Positions 26,446 to 34,979 are shown, counted from the stretch's first letter. The stretch: DNA of 64,000 nt from Phycisphaerae bacterium (GCA_019636475.1 JAHBXN010000008.1:120378-184377), one strand, 5' to 3'. Numbers and translations are program-made. The notes: generated by a model from the letters alone, not told the origin.

Positions 26446-26786
26446 ATGCATACTGATTGCAGCGGCTTCACGGTTTGTTCCTGATCACCGCTGACAGTTC
26501 ATTAAATGATCGACCATCGCCCGGTCGATGTCGGCGAGTTATCGACTCGTCTGCGTCGGTCGGGCGATCTCGCTTGCGCAAATCATGAGAATATCGGGAG
26601 TGTTACAGGAATCGCGCGATCCGATTTGCAACAACCTGATTTTGTCGGCATGGTTGAACGGGTGAAATGATCCAAGTAGACTTCATGGAGTTCAGTCCGG
26701 AGTGCGGTGGTGCGGCACGATCGCATCGTTCAACTGCCGCGTCCTCGAATCCTCGCTCAGTCCCCTCGCGAAGGAGAATCCACCAG
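26446..26786. other. Intergenic region after HU gene, with structured element
   Basis: About 340 bases. Near the HU stop, CAGCGG and CCGCTG could pair as a weak hairpin around a 22-base loop. A compact foldable element occupies 26509-26568 and is listed separately. No convincing reading frame lies here; the ribosome site of the next gene (AAGGAG, 26771) ends the region. Confidence 0.55.
26509..26568 (+). other. Nested hairpins with loop complementary to downstream bases
   Basis: ATCGACC (26509-26515) pairs perfectly with GGTCGAT (26523-26529), leaving the loop ATCGCCC. That loop is fully complementary to GGGCGAT at 26562-26568. Between them CGAGT (26535-26539) pairs with ACTCG (26545-26549). 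The element could form a pseudoknot or two mutually exclusive folds. Whether it is transcribed, and in which direction, is unknown; it could also act as DNA. Confidence 0.5.
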
Positions 26787-27506
26787 ATGATGCATAAAAG
26801 ACTCTTTACACTGCTTTCGTTTTTTACGCTTGCCGCCGGGGTCGGCATGTCGGCAGATAACGGATGCCAGGGTCCGGATTTCTCTTCTCTTGCCGGATTG
26901 TGGTCGATCGAACGCGGCTCGCTTGAAGCAAAATTCACATTCACGATCAACAACGGCGGCGAAGTGACACAAAACTCAAGTGGCGGCGAGCTCCAGCCGC
27001 TCGATCCCGCGGATTTTCCGGAGCAACTTGCCGATCTGGTGGCACAGTGGAATGAAGGTCTTGATGATTTGAACGCGGCGGTTGATGACGCAATGCCCGA
27101 CCGCGTGATCGTCACCTTCCCAGGTTCTTTCCAGATGCGAATTGCCAATGCGGAAGATCCATTGAAGAACGGCACGGGGCTGATTAACGAAAACGCCCAG
27201 TACGGATTTGTCGCGATTCTTGGCGGCGGCGGCAACGGCAGTCAGCAGGGTGGCGGCGGTGTACTCGATGTGTCATCGATTGAGGGATCTTTCAATGTGC
27301 CAGCTCGAACGACTGCCGGCAAGGTGGTTCGACGGCTGATCGTGGGCCTGATCGGTTCGAATGATTCGAGCCTGTCGTTTGTTGCGGAACTCACCGTGAA
27401 CTACACTGGCGCGTGGATCGACGAGGTGCCGCTTGACAACTCCAACGGCAATTCGAACAGCAACGACAATCTTAACGCCAACGACAATGCGAATGACAAT
27501 AGCTGA
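26787..27506 (+). CDS. Exported protein of unknown function with Asn/Asp-rich tail
   Basis: A 239-residue protein with a Sec signal peptide (MMHKRLFTLLSFFTLAAGVG, cleavage near GMSA). The mature part starts with the only Cys (NGCQGPDFSSLAG), then a beta-rich domain of about 170 residues interrupted by a Gly-rich linker (GGGGNGSQQGGGG). The last 22 residues are a low-complexity N/D/S tail in which pairs such as NSN, NDN and NAN repeat. Such tails are frequent in planctomycetal exported proteins. AAGGAG stands ten bases before ATG 26787, so the longer frame from 26667 is rejected. I recognise no domain. The next gene converges and encodes an outer-membrane protein. Confidence 0.8.
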   Translation: MMHKRLFTLLSFFTLAAGVGMSADNGCQGPDFSSLAGLWSIERGSLEAKFTFTINNGGEVTQNSSGGELQPLDPADFPEQLADLVAQWNEGLDDLNAAVDDAMPDRVIVTFPGSFQMRIANAEDPLKNGTGLINENAQYGFVAILGGGGNGSQQGGGGVLDVSSIEGSFNVPARTTAGKVVRRLIVGLIGSNDSSLSFVAELTVNYTGAWIDEVPLDNSNGNSNSNDNLNANDNANDNS

Positions 27507-27645
27507 ACGCGAGAGGGTCTGATTGAGTCCAGTTGATATCGTGCAGGCCGGGCGACAAACGATCTGTCGGTAACGTTCAGATTAGTATGCGGCGCGAGAA
27601 GCGGTTCGGCGGATACAGGCGTGAACGTCACATGAAGAGGCCGCG

Positions 27646-28263
27646 CTATTTCCAGGTGATCGCGACTCCGGCGAAGACCTGATTGTCGTTCTGCGCGGGA
27701 TTCTCGCTTCCAAAAACGTACCCGTTCGAGATGTGACGGAAGCGATATCCGGTCAGGACGCTGACGTTTTCGCTCAGCCGCCATTCGAGACCAACCGCAT
27801 TGTCCTGCGTGAAGTTGGTGTGGGTGCCGTCTTCCGGCACGCTTCGGCTGGACTGCATGAGCCCGCCACTGATTTCTCCGTACAGGCCGACGGGTTTTTC
27901 GAGTAAATCAAACTCCCAGAAGTAGTATCTCACGCCGAGGTTGAATTCTCCGGCGTAGGCGTCTGGTCCGGCCAAGTTGTAATTTCGATATGGCGTTACG
28001 GATCCGCCCACGGCGAGCCGATCCTTCAGAAAGTATCGATAGTCCACCGCGATCGCGGCGTTGTCGGCGCGGCCCAGCCCGTCGTGCCAGACGGTTTCAC
28101 CTTTGATGGCATGTCCGAATGAGCCGCTAATGCCGATCTGATGCTCGCCTTTTCGGTGTATGCCGCCGTTGCAGCCGGGCTGCGTCGCCAGCATGAAATG
28201 AGCCGCGAATGCCAGGGCGAGCTTTCGGGCAAGTACGTTGGGAATCGGCCGGTTTTTTGCCAT
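27646..28263 (-). CDS. PagL-like outer-membrane lipid A deacylase family protein
   Basis: A 205-residue protein with a signal peptide and a C-terminal aromatic-rich eight-strand beta-barrel pattern ending in VAITWK. The penultimate strands carry FRHISNG (H177, S179, N180), matching the H-x-S-N catalytic motif of PagL lipid A 3-O-deacylase and the wider acyloxyacyl-hydrolase family. The acidic partner would be E187 or D193; spacing from the His differs a little from classical PagL, so activity is not certain. It would trim acyl chains from lipid A in the outer membrane. A Cys in TQPGC is near the signal end but does not make a good lipobox. ATG 28263 has a weak GAG upstream. Confidence 0.7.
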   Translation of the reverse strand: MAKNRPIPNVLARKLALAFAAHFMLATQPGCNGGIHRKGEHQIGISGSFGHAIKGETVWHDGLGRADNAAIAVDYRYFLKDRLAVGGSVTPYRNYNLAGPDAYAGEFNLGVRYYFWEFDLLEKPVGLYGEISGGLMQSSRSVPEDGTHTNFTQDNAVGLEWRLSENVSVLTGYRFRHISNGYVFGSENPAQNDNQVFAGVAITWK

Positions 28264-28402
28264 GACATAATCTCGGCGGGCCTGGACAGCTTCGTGAGTT
28301 CAAGTTGGTCATTCTTTCGCACGCCGAAGCGGCTTGCAAGCGGCGACGGTCGGATACAATGCCGGAGCGGAAAGTTAAGCGGAGCATCATAGGGGTTCGG
28401 TA

Positions 28403-28825
28403 ATGGATTTTGACAGCAGTCGTGCGCCAGAACCGGTCGGGGCGTTTCCACATGCCAAGCGCGTCGGCGATTTTCTGTTTCTATCGGGCATCGGTCCGCG
28501 AAAGCGGGGAAGCAGGGAAATCCCCGGCGTCACATTCGGTGCGGACGGCGCGGTGGTCGCATATGACGTCAGGATTCAGACGCTGGCCGTATTTGAGAAC
28601 ATTCGATTTGTCCTTGAAGATGCCGGCGCTCGATGGGAAGACATTGTCGATGTGCAGGTGTTCCTTACGGACATGAAGAAAGATTTCCAGACCTTTAACC
28701 GGCTGTACGCCGAGCACTTCGCGGGTCCCGGAAAGCCGAATCCGACTCGCACGACTGTCGAAGTCGGCTCGCTTCCGACGCCCATCGCCGTTGAATTGAA
28801 AGTGATCGCGGCCGTCGGGCGCTAG
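28403..28825 (+). CDS. RidA-family protein, probable 2-aminomuconate deaminase
   Basis: A 140-residue RidA/YjgF-fold enzyme. Segments PVGAFPHAKRVGDFLFLSG, AVFENIRFVLEDAGARWED and VDVQVFLTDMKKDFQTFNRLY are closer to the bacterial 2-aminomuconate deaminases of tryptophan and 2-nitrobenzoate degradation (NbaF/AmnD type) than to the housekeeping RidA, which is an inference from memory of those sequences. The reaction turns 2-aminomuconate into 4-oxalocrotonate and ammonia. It converges on the kynurenine genes and overlaps kynB by four bases. GGGG lies about nine bases before the ATG. Generic imine deaminase is the alternative. Confidence 0.78.
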   Translation: MDFDSSRAPEPVGAFPHAKRVGDFLFLSGIGPRKRGSREIPGVTFGADGAVVAYDVRIQTLAVFENIRFVLEDAGARWEDIVDVQVFLTDMKKDFQTFNRLYAEHFAGPGKPNPTRTTVEVGSLPTPIAVELKVIAAVGR

Positions 28826-29526
28826 CGGGCGATTGATTCAGGCATTGAGCGAAGTATCGCACGAACGGGGCTGGCGTCGAAACCGACGAGGCGCAGCGGC
28901 AGCGCTATTAGTTCATAGATCCCCTCCGGCACGTCATTGAGTGCAAGTCCTTCCAGAATCGCCATGTCATTGCGAAGGAATGCCGCATGCGCCGGCAGGT
29001 CTTTTGAATCGATCAGGTCAACGCTTGGTGTGTCGATACCGACGGTGACGACGCCGAGGCCGTGCAGGCCATCGACGAGGGCTGGATCGAGCGCGGCAAA
29101 ATCGTTATTCCATCGAAATGGGTCAGGAAACGTTCCTGTCGCGATCAATAGTCGGGGCGGCAACTTCAACATTTTCGGTTGACCACGTTCTTCGGCTGCG
29201 CGCCGCTCAACTGGCTCAACGCGCAAACGGTCCAATGCCGCTTCGACGGCAGACCGATCGACCCGCGCGCCGCGAGCTACGCCTACGTGTGCCACAAGGC
29301 AGGGGCCGAGGTAGTAGTCCAGCGCACGTTGATCGATCGCCGGCGCGTCTTTGCCGTAGTGGTTCGGCCCGTCGGCGTGCGCGCCAAGATGGACGGTGGC
29401 GCGCAGCGTTGACAGCGTGATGGAGTCTCCGCGATGTATGTCGCAGAGTATCTCTCGCGACGCGGATGTGTCACCCGGCCAGACACCAAGCGTCGGCGTG
29501 ATCGGAGGAGAGATATCATAAAGCAT
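28822..29526 (-). CDS. kynB: Kynurenine formamidase (arylformamidase)
   Basis: A 234-residue cyclase-family metal hydrolase that converts N-formylkynurenine to kynurenine and formate. The metal site HLGAHADGPNHYG matches the HxGTHxDxPxH motif of KynB, with Ala replacing Thr. The second conserved block is GIDTPSVDLIDSKDLPAH. It is the last gene of the minus-strand kynurenine set, following tryptophan dioxygenase, its biochemical predecessor. An internal stretch (VERRAAEERGQPKMLKLP) is longer and more charged than in typical homologues. Its stop codon and that of the converging RidA gene share the palindrome CTAG. Confidence 0.9.
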   Translation of the reverse strand: MLYDISPPITPTLGVWPGDTSASREILCDIHRGDSITLSTLRATVHLGAHADGPNHYGKDAPAIDQRALDYYLGPCLVAHVGVARGARVDRSAVEAALDRLRVEPVERRAAEERGQPKMLKLPPRLLIATGTFPDPFRWNNDFAALDPALVDGLHGLGVVTVGIDTPSVDLIDSKDLPAHAAFLRNDMAILEGLALNDVPEGIYELIALPLRLVGFDASPVRAILRSMPESIAR

Positions 29527-29641
29527 GATCGGTTTCTCCTACGTCGGCTTCACGCATCGGCGATGCTTTGTGAAGCGGGTCGGCTGCATCCTGAGCCGAG
29601 CGTGAGTCAGTCGGCAGATCGCGGGTCGGCGGCCGTCGGAT

Positions 29642-30430
29642 TTAGAGCCTGTGCCGAATCGCCCAGAGATCCGGAAAAACAGGCTGAAACAATGATCGCT
29701 TAAGGAATTCAACTCCGAGTGACCCGCCGGTGCCTTGCTTGTTCCCGATTGTGCGTTCGACCACTTTGACGTGTCGATATCGCCATTCCTGCTGGCCTTC
29801 ATCGAAGTCGGTCATGAGTTCGAATAGAATCACGACCGCGCTACGGTCACCTGATTTGTATAGCCCAAGGATCGCTTCCTGAACCTCCGGGCTGGGTTGG
29901 GTCGAAGCCTCGATCGGCTTTGATCGCAGCGCCGGCGGAATCTCGACGCCTTGGTGCGCCAGAAAGTCATAGAAGTGATCGACGACGCTGCGAGAATGCA
30001 GCCGTTTCTCGACGCGCGCGAGGCCCTGAGGCTCTCCCGCGCACGGTTTCAACATCTCCGGTCGCTTGTTCCCCAGGATAAATTCAAACTCTCGAAACTG
30101 CGCGGATTGAAAGCCTGACGAGGTTTCGAGGCGGTCGCGAAAGCTGGCAAACGACATCGGCGTCATCGTTTCGAGGATATCGAGCTGCCCGACGAGCGTC
30201 TTCAGGATTGTTCGGAGGCGCTTCCACGTATGGATGGCCCCGAACAGGTCGTTCCGGGTGAAGTCGCCACAGACTTTGTCCAGTTCATGCAGCATGAGTC
30301 GAAACCAGAGCTCGTAGGTCTGATGGATCACGATGAAGAGCATCTCATCATGCTCCGGCGGAAAAGACTTCGGCTCCTGAAGGCTCAGGAGTTCCTCGAT
30401 TTTCAGGTAACTGCCGTAGGTCAGCGCCAT
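29642..30430 (-). CDS. kynA: Tryptophan 2,3-dioxygenase
   Basis: A 262-residue haem dioxygenase opening the indole ring of L-tryptophan to give N-formylkynurenine. Conserved features: MALTYGSYLKIEELLSLQ at the N-terminus; the substrate pocket FIVIHQTYELWFRLMLHEL, with H36; SGFQSAQFREFEFILG; and the haem ligand region WRYRHVKVVERTIGNKQGT near residue 220. GGAG ten bases before ATG 30430 supports this start over a frame reaching 30751. It lies in the minus-strand order ACMSD, kynU, kmo, kynA, kynB. Regulation is not evident. Confidence 0.96.
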   Translation of the reverse strand: MALTYGSYLKIEELLSLQEPKSFPPEHDEMLFIVIHQTYELWFRLMLHELDKVCGDFTRNDLFGAIHTWKRLRTILKTLVGQLDILETMTPMSFASFRDRLETSSGFQSAQFREFEFILGNKRPEMLKPCAGEPQGLARVEKRLHSRSVVDHFYDFLAHQGVEIPPALRSKPIEASTQPSPEVQEAILGLYKSGDRSAVVILFELMTDFDEGQQEWRYRHVKVVERTIGNKQGTGGSLGVEFLKRSLFQPVFPDLWAIRHRL

Positions 30431-30546
30431 GAGCGATGTACTCCAATCTTTTACGCGACATCCGTCGGCCGGATCTGAATCAGGCCGCGAGATCGGCGTG
30501 CATTCCGTTGAGGCGGTCGAATAGCGTCTGTCCGCGCAGCCATGCT

Positions 30547-31893
30547 TTACCTGACGAAATAGCTCAGCGCCAGGATCAGCAAAATGACGATTGATACGCC
30601 GACAATGAGCAGCTGCATTATCAATGCGATGGCAAGCTCCTGTCGCCTTGCCTGGTCGACGGCGTCTGCGTAGCCGACGCGCGTGAAGCTGACCAGTTCG
30701 TATAGCGGGGTGTACGACTTCGGAAACCAGCGGTGCAGCCGCTTTTCCCATTGCTTCTTTCTCAGAAAGGCGGGGTCGCCGACCTTGTCGCGCATTTCGA
30801 TGAAGTTCTGCAGCGCGAGATCAGCGATGGCGTCGGCGTGTCGCTTGCGATCGTGGTTAAAGGCGCGAAAAGCCGATTCGTAGTCGCCGTCGGCACTTCT
30901 GATTCGCTCGATGAGCGCCGTGCAGTCCTCAAATGCGCAGTTCATCCCCTGCCCGAAAAAGGGAACGATGGCATGTGCCGCGTCGCCCAGCATGACCACG
31001 CGATCCTTGTAATACCACGGGGCGCAGCGCACCGTGACAAGCGTACTGGTTGGATTTTCGAAAAAGTCGGTCGCAAGGGTGGGCATCAATGGCACGGCGT
31101 CGCGAAAGTGCTCGTTGAAGTAGGCCACGACGTCGGTGCCATTGCGCAGGTTATTAAAGCCATTCGCGCCATCGAACGGCCAGAAGCATGTCACCGTGAA
31201 GGAACCGTCGGCATTGGGCAACGCGATCATCATATAGCTTCGCCGTGGCCAGATGTGCAGTGCGTTCTTCTCAATGCGCCAACCGCCGCCGTCGGCCGGT
31301 GGAATGTGCAGTTCCTTGTATCCGTGCTCGAGATAATTCTGGCTGTAGTCGAACCGATCAAGGCGCTGCATGCGCGCTCGGACCGGACTGAACGCGCCGT
31401 CAGCGCCGATGACGATATCTCCCGATGCCTTGACGATTTGGCCGCCGGATCGTTCGTAGGTGGTCTCCCCGGTGTCGATGTCAACGTCAAGGCACTTGTG
31501 ATCGAAATGAAGTTTGACGCCGGCATATCGCTCGGCGGCATCGAGCAGAATGCAATTGAGTCCGCCGCGGGAGACGCTATTGATGGCCTCGCCGCGGGTG
31601 CCGTAAGGCTGGAACACGGTCGAGCCGTCGATGGCGTGAATCATGCGGCCGGGCATGGGGACGGCCTGTTTCATGACCGAGTCGAGGACGCCGATTTCGC
31701 CCAGCGCGTGCATTCCTCGAACGGAAAGGGCCAGATTGATCGAGCGACCACCGATTACGCCGGCTTTTCGCTGATCGGGCCGTTTTTCATAGACATGGAC
31801 TTCGAAGCCCGCAGCGCCGAGGTAGTTTGCGAGCACGCCGCCCGCAAGTCCGCCGCCGACGATCGTGAAACGAGGTTGATGCGTGCGTGTCAT
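30547..31893 (-). CDS. kmo: Kynurenine 3-monooxygenase with C-terminal membrane anchor
   Basis: A 448-residue FAD-dependent hydroxylase making 3-hydroxykynurenine. The Rossmann motif VGGGLAGG is at the N-terminus, followed by VYEKRPDQRKAG and GGRSINLALSVRG. The second FAD motif is VMLGDAAHAIVPFFGQGMNCAFED. The last 35 residues are a strongly hydrophobic segment (LIMQLLIVGVSIVILLILAL) resembling a membrane anchor such as that of the mitochondrial enzyme. ATG 31893 is chosen; a TTG at 31908 is also in frame, and neither has a clear ribosome site. It is flanked by kynureninase (upstream) and tryptophan dioxygenase (downstream). Confidence 0.95.
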   Translation of the reverse strand: MTRTHQPRFTIVGGGLAGGVLANYLGAAGFEVHVYEKRPDQRKAGVIGGRSINLALSVRGMHALGEIGVLDSVMKQAVPMPGRMIHAIDGSTVFQPYGTRGEAINSVSRGGLNCILLDAAERYAGVKLHFDHKCLDVDIDTGETTYERSGGQIVKASGDIVIGADGAFSPVRARMQRLDRFDYSQNYLEHGYKELHIPPADGGGWRIEKNALHIWPRRSYMMIALPNADGSFTVTCFWPFDGANGFNNLRNGTDVVAYFNEHFRDAVPLMPTLATDFFENPTSTLVTVRCAPWYYKDRVVMLGDAAHAIVPFFGQGMNCAFEDCTALIERIRSADGDYESAFRAFNHDRKRHADAIADLALQNFIEMRDKVGDPAFLRKKQWEKRLHRWFPKSYTPLYELVSFTRVGYADAVDQARRQELAIALIMQLLIVGVSIVILLILALSYFVR

Positions 31894-32059
31894 GTTGGAC
31901 GTATTCAACGGAATGCGGAGCGAGACGGCAAGGGCGCCTGTTCTTGAAATGTTCGACCGGCTGGCGGCGGACTAGACCGACGCGAAGTGCGGAATTTCCC
32001 GATCCATATTCTCGGTGAGAGCAGAATCTGCCGATTTTCCGGTCGCTGTCACGGCGATC

Positions 32060-33355
32060 TCAGTGCGCCGAGTCAGCAAGGATACGAGCGAGGCGCCAGA
32101 TATCGTGAAACGAGTTGTAGAGCGGCACCGGCGCTACTCGAATTACGTTGGGCTCCCGGAAATCGCCGATGACGTGCGCGGCCTTCAAGCGGGCGAAGAG
32201 CGTTTTTTGATTGTCCCTTGCGAGAATGGATAGTTGGCAGCCTCGCTCCGATGGTTCGCGCGGAGTGATGATCTCGTAGGGCTTTCCGGCGATTCCGTCG
32301 ATCAAGAACTCGAGATACGCCGTCAGTTTCAGCGATTTCTGACGCAAGGCGTTCATCCCGACTTTGTCAAAAGTCCGCATCGAGGCGAGCACGGGAGTCA
32401 TGGCCAGGATCGGCGGATTCGAAAGCTGCCAGCCCTCTGCGCCTTCGCGCGGAATGAAGTCCGGCTGAAGATGCATCCTGAATCGCGTGGAGGGATCGTT
32501 GCCCCACCAGCCGGCGAATCGCGGAAGCGACGCATCACGGCCGTGGCGTTCATGAACGAATGCTCCGGCGACGGCACCGGGGCCGCCATTGAGATACTTG
32601 TAATTGCACCAAGCGGCGAAGTCGACGTCCCAATCGTGCAATGCCAATGGCACATTTCCCGCGGCATGGGCAAGGTCCCAACCGACGACGCAGCCCCGAG
32701 CACGCGCAAAGGCCGTGATTCGCTTGATGTCGTAGAACTGGCCGGTGAAGTAGTTGACACCGGCAAAGAGGACAAGGGCGATCTCGGAGCCGTGGCGTTC
32801 GATCAGACTCTCAACGTCATGCGTCAGGAGTGTGTGCCGGTCACCGCTCGGCCGGGCGACAATGAGATTCTCGTCAGGGTCGTATCCCCGGAAGGTCAGC
32901 TGTGACTTGACTGCGTAGATGTCGGATGGAAATGCGGGCCAGTCGATGAGAATCTTGCATCGTCGGCCATGCGGACGATAGAAGCTCACCATGAGCAGGT
33001 GCAGGTTGACTGTCAGGCTGTTCATGATGACGACTTCGCCGGGGTGCGCTCCGACGAGTCTCGCGCCCAATTCGCGAAACTGCTCGTGATAGGGGTACCA
33101 CGGTCGGCGGCCGTCGAAGTGGCCTTCGACGCCGAGGGCCGCCCAGTCGTCCAATTCTTCCATGAGGAGTTGTCGAGCGGATCGGGGTTGCAGGCCGAGC
33201 GAGTTCCCGCAGAAATAGAGATGGGTGTTGCCGTCAGGTGCGATCGGCATGTGAAAATGATCGCGCCATTCACGCAACGGATCGGCCGCGTCGAGGCGCA
33301 GGGCGGTGGATTCTGCTGAATCCCATGATTGCGGGGCATCGGAGTAAACAGACAT
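32060..33355 (-). CDS. kynU: Kynureninase
   Basis: A 431-residue PLP enzyme, fold type I, splitting 3-hydroxykynurenine (or kynurenine) into 3-hydroxyanthranilate (or anthranilate) and alanine. Visible landmarks: YFCGNSLGLQP, MNSLTVNLHLLMVSFY, GWDLAHAAGNVPL with the PLP-contacting Asp, and the Schiff-base lysine K253 in WCNYKYLNGGPG. The active-site segment GWWGNDPSTRF and the C-terminal RVAPVPLYNSF are present. The ATG at 33355 gives the family-like N-terminus; a TTG at 33391 is possible, and no ribosome site separates them. It lies between the ACMSD and kmo genes, in pathway context. Confidence 0.96.
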   Translation of the reverse strand: MSVYSDAPQSWDSAESTALRLDAADPLREWRDHFHMPIAPDGNTHLYFCGNSLGLQPRSARQLLMEELDDWAALGVEGHFDGRRPWYPYHEQFRELGARLVGAHPGEVVIMNSLTVNLHLLMVSFYRPHGRRCKILIDWPAFPSDIYAVKSQLTFRGYDPDENLIVARPSGDRHTLLTHDVESLIERHGSEIALVLFAGVNYFTGQFYDIKRITAFARARGCVVGWDLAHAAGNVPLALHDWDVDFAAWCNYKYLNGGPGAVAGAFVHERHGRDASLPRFAGWWGNDPSTRFRMHLQPDFIPREGAEGWQLSNPPILAMTPVLASMRTFDKVGMNALRQKSLKLTAYLEFLIDGIAGKPYEIITPREPSERGCQLSILARDNQKTLFARLKAAHVIGDFREPNVIRVAPVPLYNSFHDIWRLARILADSAH

Positions 33356-33438
33356 GGCGGAAGTGTAGCCGTAGAAGTCGTGTTGTTTCAAACAGGCAAT
33401 GTTGTCGTGACGGTCTTTAGGGCGTTTTTGGCGGGCCG

Positions 33439-34440
33439 TCAGCCGAATTGAAGACCGAGAAACTCCGCGGCAGTGCCCCAGAGCATTCGCTCCCGCTCGT
33501 ACGCGGTGAGGTCGGTCATGGAGTCAATCAAACTGCCGGGCCGCGATTCGCCAAGGGGGAACGGATAATCGCTACCCAGGGCGAGACGGTTTGCTCCGAA
33601 GCGTTTCATAACGAAGCGAAGCGTATCGGCGTCATGCACCAGTGTGTCCATGTAGAATCGGCCGACGTAGTCGATCGGAGGAACCGGGTTGTCCACCGCA
33701 CACAAGTCGGGACGCACCTCGAAGCCGTGCTGAATTCGTCCCAGCGTGAAGGGAAAACTGCCACCGCAATGGGCAAAGCACACCTTTAGACCCGGCAAGC
33801 GCTCAAACACGCCACCAAAAATCATGCAGCAGACGGCCATCGAAGTCGTCGCAGGCATTCCGACGAGCCACGGTAGCCAGTATTTCGGCATGCGTTCTTT
33901 CCCGATGACCTCCCAGGGATGCACGAAGACAGCGGCCCCGAGTTCCTGTGCGGCCTCGAAGATCGGGAAGAATTCAGGGTCGTCAAGATTCCTATCGTTG
34001 ATGTTGCTCCCGATTTCAACGCCGCGGAGTGCCAGGTCATTGACACATCGCTCCAGTTCCTTGACTGCAAGATCGGCGTCCTGCATCGGAATGGTGCCCA
34101 GCCCGGCGAATCGCGTCGGGTGGTCGCGAACGACGCCGGCGATGTGATCGTTAAGCAGCATGGAAAGGTCCAGCCCGTGCTGCGGCTCGGCCCAGTAGCT
34201 GAACATGACAGGCACGGTAGAGAGCACCTGCAACTGGATGCCGACGCCATCGCAATCCGCGATGCGGGTTTTCGGATCCCAGCAGTTGGCCTCGATCTCA
34301 CGGAAGAACGCGCCGTCGATGTGCATCCGGGCTCGACAAGGGGCGTAATGATCCAGTTGTACAAAGCCGCCGTAGCCGTACTTCTCGCGGAGATTCGGCC
34401 AGTTCTCCGGTAATATGTGGGTATGCAGGTCGATCCGCAT
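33439..34440 (-). CDS. 2-Amino-3-carboxymuconate-6-semialdehyde decarboxylase
   Basis: A 333-residue amidohydrolase-superfamily decarboxylase (ACMSD, also NbaD). All expected metal residues are visible and numbered almost as in the characterised Pseudomonas enzyme: H6 and H8 (DLHTH), H174 (FVHPWE), H224 (FAHCGG) and D291 (GSDYPFPLGE). It removes CO2 from the ring-cleavage product of 3-hydroxyanthranilate, steering carbon away from quinolinate and NAD synthesis and towards complete degradation. This makes the cluster catabolic. It is the first gene of the minus-strand kynurenine set. The dioxygenase that makes its substrate is not found nearby. Confidence 0.93.
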   Translation of the reverse strand: MRIDLHTHILPENWPNLREKYGYGGFVQLDHYAPCRARMHIDGAFFREIEANCWDPKTRIADCDGVGIQLQVLSTVPVMFSYWAEPQHGLDLSMLLNDHIAGVVRDHPTRFAGLGTIPMQDADLAVKELERCVNDLALRGVEIGSNINDRNLDDPEFFPIFEAAQELGAAVFVHPWEVIGKERMPKYWLPWLVGMPATTSMAVCCMIFGGVFERLPGLKVCFAHCGGSFPFTLGRIQHGFEVRPDLCAVDNPVPPIDYVGRFYMDTLVHDADTLRFVMKRFGANRLALGSDYPFPLGESRPGSLIDSMTDLTAYERERMLWGTAAEFLGLQFG

Positions 34441-34600
34441 GGAGCCATCGTAGACGGAATGACGTGATTTCCAAAGCGCCTACGTGTCGTGTCCGACTGC
34501 AACTCGGGGCAATCTCGACAAACCCGGTCGATTGCATGAAACTGCGGGTTGTCCGCGTGGACAGGCCGCCGATCCGTTTGAATGAGAAAGGGACCCGCCG

Positions 34601-34963
34601 ATGAGCTATGTTGATGGATTTGTACTGCCGCTCCCGACGAAGAATGTCGCTGAGTATCGCGCCCTTGCCAGGAAGGCTGCCAAGCTATGGAAAGAGCATG
34701 GCGCTCTGGAGTATTACGAATGTCTCGGGGACGATCTGAACATCAAGGGCGGACCATTGCCGTTTCCGAAAATGGTCAAGACGAAGTCGAATGAAACGGT
34801 GGTGCTGGCGATGATCCACTACAAATCCAGGGCTCATCGGGACAAGGTCAACGCCAGCGTCATGAACGATCCACGAATTCACAAGATGATGGCTGGTAAG
34901 AAGATGCCGTTTGACTGCAAGAAGATGGCTTATGGCGGATTCAAGGTGATTGTGAAAGGTTGA
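34601..34963 (+). CDS. DUF1428 (YbaA-like) family protein
   Basis: A 120-residue cytoplasmic protein of the ferredoxin-like-fold DUF1428 family. The start MSYVDGFVLPLPTKN, the central ALEYYECLGDD and the end segment MPFDCKKMAYGGFK are characteristic. Function in the family is not established; alpha/beta-barrel dimers of this type often bind small molecules or act as stress-related proteins, but nothing here specifies that. GGGA precedes the ATG by about eight bases. It is divergent from the kynurenine cluster and convergent with the pseudopilin gene. Confidence 0.9.
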   Translation: MSYVDGFVLPLPTKNVAEYRALARKAAKLWKEHGALEYYECLGDDLNIKGGPLPFPKMVKTKSNETVVLAMIHYKSRAHRDKVNASVMNDPRIHKMMAGKKMPFDCKKMAYGGFKVIVKG

Positions 34964-34979
34964 TTTTCCTTGCCGGAAT

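Noticed and set aside
30733..31947. 404-codon plus-strand frame opposite kmo
   Set aside because: It is the antisense shadow of kynurenine monooxygenase, with no ribosome site or known domain.
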